Shown here: in pieces, positions 59,920-64,000 of the stretch
Numbering within the stretch: the first letter of the stretch is position 1
Layout: every line of letters starts with the position of its first letter
NCBI GenBank assembly: GCA_018334055.1
Contig: JAGXSS010000039.1
Location: forward strand, 1 to 64,000
Source of the DNA: Peptococcaceae bacterium
GTDB taxonomy: Bacteria; Bacillota; UBA994
Direction: 5' to 3'
DNA: 64,000 bases
Notes under the pieces: generated by a model
What the model saw: only the letters and a program-made list of their open reading frames with translations
Databases searched by the model: none
Told to the model about the DNA's origin: nothing
Program-made: the position numbers and the translations under genes

Positions 59920-62900
59920 ATGAATAATCTTGACGCGATTATCGTGCGATACTACACCAAACAACTCGAGGGGCGTCCCGACCTCTCGGTTTATGATATG
60001 TTTGCGTGGTCAAAGAGAGATGTACTCCTGAAGGACCACAAGACGGGGAAAGTGCTGACTGATATGAAGAATCTAGAGTTTCCAACCCACTACTCGCAAA
60101 ACGCCGTAGACATTATTGCCTCAAAATACTTCCGCAAGGCTGGGGTAAATAACGAGAGCGGGCAGGAAAATTCACTAAAGATGTTGGTGCATCGTCTGGT
60201 CGATTTCTGGGCCGCGTCCCTTAGTGAGGAAGGAATACTCAAGACAAACGAGCAAAGGCGCATCTTCTACGACGAAGTTGCCTATGGGCTGCTCAACCAA
60301 ATTTTTGCTCCTAACTCTCCGCAATGGTTTAACACCGGTCTAGCCCGTAGTTACGGCATTAAGGGCAGTGAAAATGGCCACTTGTACTATGACCCTAAAC
60401 AAAAAAAAGTCGTGGCGGCGGAGGATACCTACACTCGAACCCAGGCTTCGGCCTGTTTTATCTTGTCAATCGAGGACAGGTTGCTCGGCAAAAACTCAAT
60501 TTCCGAGCACTATGTCACCGAGACGGCCCTCTTCAAAGGTGGCTCCGGCACTGGCACAAACTTTTCGCCACTGCGCGCCGTTGGCGAGAGGCTCTCTGGT
60601 GGGGGCTTTTCCTCGGGTCTCATGAGCTTTTTGAAAGGGCTTGACCGCAATGCCGGCGGGATAAAATCCGGCGGGACTACTAGGCGGGCGGCAAAAATGG
60701 TCTCTTTGGATATCGATCATCCAGAGATTGAAAACTTTATCCTGTGGAAGGTCCGCGAAGAAGACAAGGTGCGGGCGCTAGCGAAGATGGGCTACTCGAC
60801 AGATATCGATGGGGAGGCTTACGAGACAGTCTCAGGGCAAAACTCAAACAATTCTCTGCGCATCCCTGATATTTTTATGCAGCAAGTGCAAAAGTTAAGT
60901 GAAGACCCCACGCAGACTATGAGGCTCACCGGTAGGAAGGACCGTGCCGTGGACAGGGAGGTCTCTGTCTTGCACCTGTGGGAACTATTTAACGAGGCTG
61001 CGCACCGCGTGGCCGACCCTGCCCCACAGTTTACGGACACCTTTAATGCTTGGCATACCTGTCCGGCCGGCGAGGATGGCCAACTGTGGGCCCCGCATAA
61101 TCGACTCAATGCGACTAACCCTTGCGGGGAATACGCCTTTCTTGACGATACCAGCTGCAACTTGGGCTCTCTCAACCTCTATCGTTTTTATGACAGCGAA
61201 AACGGCCAGTTTGACCTAGAAGGGTACCGGCACATGATCAGGTTGTCCCAGTTGGTGCTCGAGGCCTCGATTATATGGGGGCAGTTTCCCACCGAGGATA
61301 TCGCTCGCAAGACCTATCTCTTTCGTACCACCGGCCTAGGGGTAGCCAATTTAGCCGCATTGCTTATGGCCACGGGCCTGCCCTATGATTCGCCGGAAGC
61401 ACGTAGCCTAGCGGCGGCTCTGATGGGCGTGGTCACCGGGGAGAGCTACCGCGTTTCCGCCCTCATGTCCCAAGCCGCCGGCCCTTTTGAGAAGTACGAA
61501 ATCAATCAGGCGCACATGAAGCGGGTTATACGGAACCATGCTCGGGTGGCCGGGGCTCTTAATGACGCTTATGAGGGGCTACATTACGAGCCATATCAAG
61601 TAGACCATAGCCTGCTGCAGGCCCTAGGATGGCCAGAATTATCAACCACCCTCAAAGAGTGTTGGGCGGAGGCAGTAGAGTTTGGGGAGTTGTATGGCTA
61701 TCGGCACGCTCAAGTAACGGTGGTCGCGCCCACAGGTACCATCTCCTTTGCCATGGACTGTGCGGCAACCTCAATCGAGCCTTTCTTCTCGCACGTAGCC
61801 TACAAGAAGCTGGTTGGCGGCGGCTTTATGACCATTGTCAACCCCGTTATACACACCGCACTCCGGAAGTTGGGCTATTCTACAGAGCAGGTAGCCGAAA
61901 TCGCCGAATATATTGGGCGGACAGAAAATGGCAGGTTGGCGGATGGCAAAATGGAAGGCGCGCCACACCTCCAAGAAGAGCACTATGCCGTGTTCGATAC
62001 TGCCAGTAAGAACGGCAGCGGCAGCCGTTTCATCCATCACAACGGCCATGTGCTGATGGTCGCGGCCCTTACTCCCCTCGTCAGCGGGGCCATTTCGAAG
62101 ACAGTTAATTTACCCGCACAGGCGACCATCGACGACTTTAAAGAAGTGCATATCCTGGCCTGGCAAAAAGGCGTGAAGGGCCTAGCCTTGTACCGTGATG
62201 GCTCGAAGTTCGCCCAACCGTTGAACAGCAAAGTGGACAGTGCCGACGACGAGGCCGACCTCGAGAACCTCGATTATCTGTCCTTGTTGAACTATGCTCG
62301 CGTCGCCAAGGAGCGCTTGGCCGCGCCGCTACCTGGGTCAAGGCGCGAAAAAATCACCGGCATTCGCGCCGGCTGCACTCATGCGGCCCAAATAGAAGAT
62401 GTGAAACTATACATTACCGTCAATCGCAATAAATGTGGGAAGATATCCGAGATCTACATGAGTACCGACCGCGAAGGTAGCCTAATCACGGGGCTTCTCA
62501 ATTCTCTCTCCAAGACCATTTCGGTCATGCTCCAGTACCACATTCCGGCTGAAGACATAGCCCGCATGCTGCGGGGACAAAAATATGAACCCCATGGCTT
62601 TGTCACCCGTCACCCATACATTAAAACCGCTAGTTCCATATCTGACCTGATTGCAAAGGTCATTGAAATTGAGCTGGGGGATTACTCGCGGGTGCAAGTG
62701 AAGCCAGAGGGTGACGATGTCATTTTGCGGGCCAAAGCGAGGTTTACGGACAGTCTGCCGGCGCGCCAACCTAGCGGTGTGGAGGAAATTATCCGCGATG
62801 CCGAGAAAAACGGCGAAAAACTGTATCATTCCACTTGCTCGAACTGCTCGAGCTTTCGTATGGCAACAAATGGAACGTGCAAAGTCTGCCTAGACTGTGG

Positions 62901-62922
62901 CACCACCACCGGTTGCTCCTAA
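59920..62922 (+). CDS. nrdJ: Vitamin B12-dependent (class II) ribonucleoside-diphosphate reductase
   Basis: NSPQWFNTG, FKGGSGTGTNFSPLRA, NPCGEYAFLDDTSCNLGSLNL, VVAPTGTISFAMDCAATSIEPFF; C-terminal CSNCSSFRMATNGTCKVCLDCGTTTGCS. Confidence 0.97.
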   Translation: MNNLDAIIVRYYTKQLEGRPDLSVYDMFAWSKRDVLLKDHKTGKVLTDMKNLEFPTHYSQNAVDIIASKYFRKAGVNNESGQENSLKMLVHRLVDFWAASLSEEGILKTNEQRRIFYDEVAYGLLNQIFAPNSPQWFNTGLARSYGIKGSENGHLYYDPKQKKVVAAEDTYTRTQASACFILSIEDRLLGKNSISEHYVTETALFKGGSGTGTNFSPLRAVGERLSGGGFSSGLMSFLKGLDRNAGGIKSGGTTRRAAKMVSLDIDHPEIENFILWKVREEDKVRALAKMGYSTDIDGEAYETVSGQNSNNSLRIPDIFMQQVQKLSEDPTQTMRLTGRKDRAVDREVSVLHLWELFNEAAHRVADPAPQFTDTFNAWHTCPAGEDGQLWAPHNRLNATNPCGEYAFLDDTSCNLGSLNLYRFYDSENGQFDLEGYRHMIRLSQLVLEASIIWGQFPTEDIARKTYLFRTTGLGVANLAALLMATGLPYDSPEARSLAAALMGVVTGESYRVSALMSQAAGPFEKYEINQAHMKRVIRNHARVAGALNDAYEGLHYEPYQVDHSLLQALGWPELSTTLKECWAEAVEFGELYGYRHAQVTVVAPTGTISFAMDCAATSIEPFFSHVAYKKLVGGGFMTIVNPVIHTALRKLGYSTEQVAEIAEYIGRTENGRLADGKMEGAPHLQEEHYAVFDTASKNGSGSRFIHHNGHVLMVAALTPLVSGAISKTVNLPAQATIDDFKEVHILAWQKGVKGLALYRDGSKFAQPLNSKVDSADDEADLENLDYLSLLNYARVAKERLAAPLPGSRREKITGIRAGCTHAAQIEDVKLYITVNRNKCGKISEIYMSTDREGSLITGLLNSLSKTISVMLQYHIPAEDIARMLRGQKYEPHGFVTRHPYIKTASSISDLIAKVIEIELGDYSRVQVKPEGDDVILRAKARFTDSLPARQPSGVEEIIRDAEKNGEKLYHSTCSNCSSFRMATNGTCKVCLDCGTTTGCS

Positions 62923-62923
62923 T

Positions 62924-63511
62924 TCAAGCGCGTATTTTGTCGCCATCGGTTCCACCGAGCGCGGTGGAGAGCCCGGCCGCAATAGTCTCGGCCAGCCGGT
63001 AGACCAAGTACAGGCGAGTGTTCTGCAGGACAAAGTACTCCATAAACCCCCCGATGTTGACAACTCCCGTCACATAGATATCGCCTACGGGAGGCAGTTC
63101 CTTGTGGACACCCGCGCCTGGGCGTAAGCTGCCGAGGCCCACGGTAATGACACCGATACTATCTGATTTTCCTAGGCAAGCATCGACGGCCACGACTTTG
63201 GCTGTCCCATGTTTCCGAGAAAGGATGGAAAGCGTCTCGTGGAGGTTGGCAGCGTGCACGGGTTCTTGTAGCGTGCCGTAAATCTGGGTGTTAGGGAGCC
63301 GCCTTTGACTGAGAAATGTTCCAATGATGGGTCCGAGGGCGTCCCCCGTGGACCGGTCGGACCCAATGCAGACGACGACAACACCAGGAGCAAAGGCGAG
63401 ACGTCCTCCCAAGGCCAACGTTACGGCACGACTCACTTCTTGCACAGCGGAGATAGCGTCGATGTTGATTTTGGTCTCTTTTTGGTGTGAAGTCGACCAC
63501 TTAGGCCACAC
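62924..63511 (-). CDS. yyaC: YyaC-like (DUF1256) spore protease-fold protein
   Basis: VVVVCIGSDRSTGDALGPIIGTFL, YGTLQEPVHAANLHETL, VVAVDACLGKSDSIGVITVGLGSLRPGAGVHKELPPVGDIYVTGVVNIGG. Confidence 0.93.
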   Translation of the reverse strand: MWPKWSTSHQKETKINIDAISAVQEVSRAVTLALGGRLAFAPGVVVVCIGSDRSTGDALGPIIGTFLSQRRLPNTQIYGTLQEPVHAANLHETLSILSRKHGTAKVVAVDACLGKSDSIGVITVGLGSLRPGAGVHKELPPVGDIYVTGVVNIGGFMEYFVLQNTRLYLVYRLAETIAAGLSTALGGTDGDKIRA

Positions 63512-63641
63512 TGCCTAACCCCCCCCGTTCTTTTGGTAGTATATGCCCCGTCTGCGCTCGATATGCGCTCTAAAACGGCGTGCGGCAGGGATATGGCAAA
63601 ACGTGGCGAAGTATGTTGCAGGCTTGGAGGGCGGTGAAGAA

Positions 63642-64000
63642 ATGTGGGAAGACTATGAAGAGACTCGTGCTGACCGTCCACACCTCTGGTTAGCCTTTAT
63701 CTTTATCCTCTTATTGTTAAGCAGCATCTTTATCTTCCGTCCACATATTGGTGCTCGGCCGAGCGTGGGCGAGTTATCATCTGTGGGTGGGATGGTTAGC
63801 ACGACGGTGGACCAGACTGAGCACGGTCGCCCGGTGCTTGCTAAAGGAGTCGCTTCTGGGATGTGGGCCGTGCATGCTATCCCCGCCGATGGTCGGCATT
63901 TGGTGCGTTTTCTCAGCGCCCGAGGTGATGAGCAGTGGGCAGATGTTGCCGGTTTTGCCGAAGTGGTCATGGGGACGCAGGGGAACTTCCTAGTAATTGC
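63642..64000 (+). CDS. Hypothetical membrane protein, truncated by window end
   Basis: Open from ATG 63642 (MWEDYEETRADRPHLWLAFIFILLLLSSIFIF...) to the window edge. Confidence 0.6.
   Translation, partial: MWEDYEETRADRPHLWLAFIFILLLLSSIFIFRPHIGARPSVGELSSVGGMVSTTVDQTEHGRPVLAKGVASGMWAVHAIPADGRHLVRFLSARGDEQWADVAGFAEVVMGTQGNFLVI

Overview
This 64 kb window comes from a moderately high-GC, Firmicutes/Clostridia-type chromosome and contains the replication origin region. Left of the origin, mostly on the minus strand, lies rpmH-rnpA-yidD-yidC-jag-mnmE-mnmG-rsmG-noc-parA-parB, with a perfect parS inside parB. Right of it, on the plus strand, lies dnaA-dnaN-yaaA-recF-remB-gyrB-gyrA, with a DnaA-box cluster in the rpmH/dnaA gap. 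Flanking loci include: a serine module (T-box-serS plus two tRNA-Ser genes); aroA/aroC; a complete IS1634-family insertion sequence flanked by a 76-bp perfect direct repeat; a multi-subunit DAO-type FAD/Fe-S dehydrogenase operon; a PanB-like enzyme next to an uncharacterised 418-aa protein and an NhaC antiporter; an ECF sigma factor followed by two RsgI-like proteins with highly charged tails; an encapsulin nanocompartment with an encapsulated-ferritin cargo; a GT2 glycosyltransferase with a large insertion; a bactofilin/M23 peptidase pair; a MITE/REP-like palindromic repeat pair; a B12-dependent ribonucleotide reductase; and YyaC. The items most worth a second look are the long-TSD IS element, the encapsulin-ferritin pair, two divergent genes (aroA and a thioredoxin-like gene) that both lack a canonical start codon at their conserved N-termini, the sigma/RsgI-like locus, the inserted GT2, the PanB/unknown-protein pair, and the structured repeat with a compensatory change. 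All family calls are from reading the translated sequence; no database search was run.
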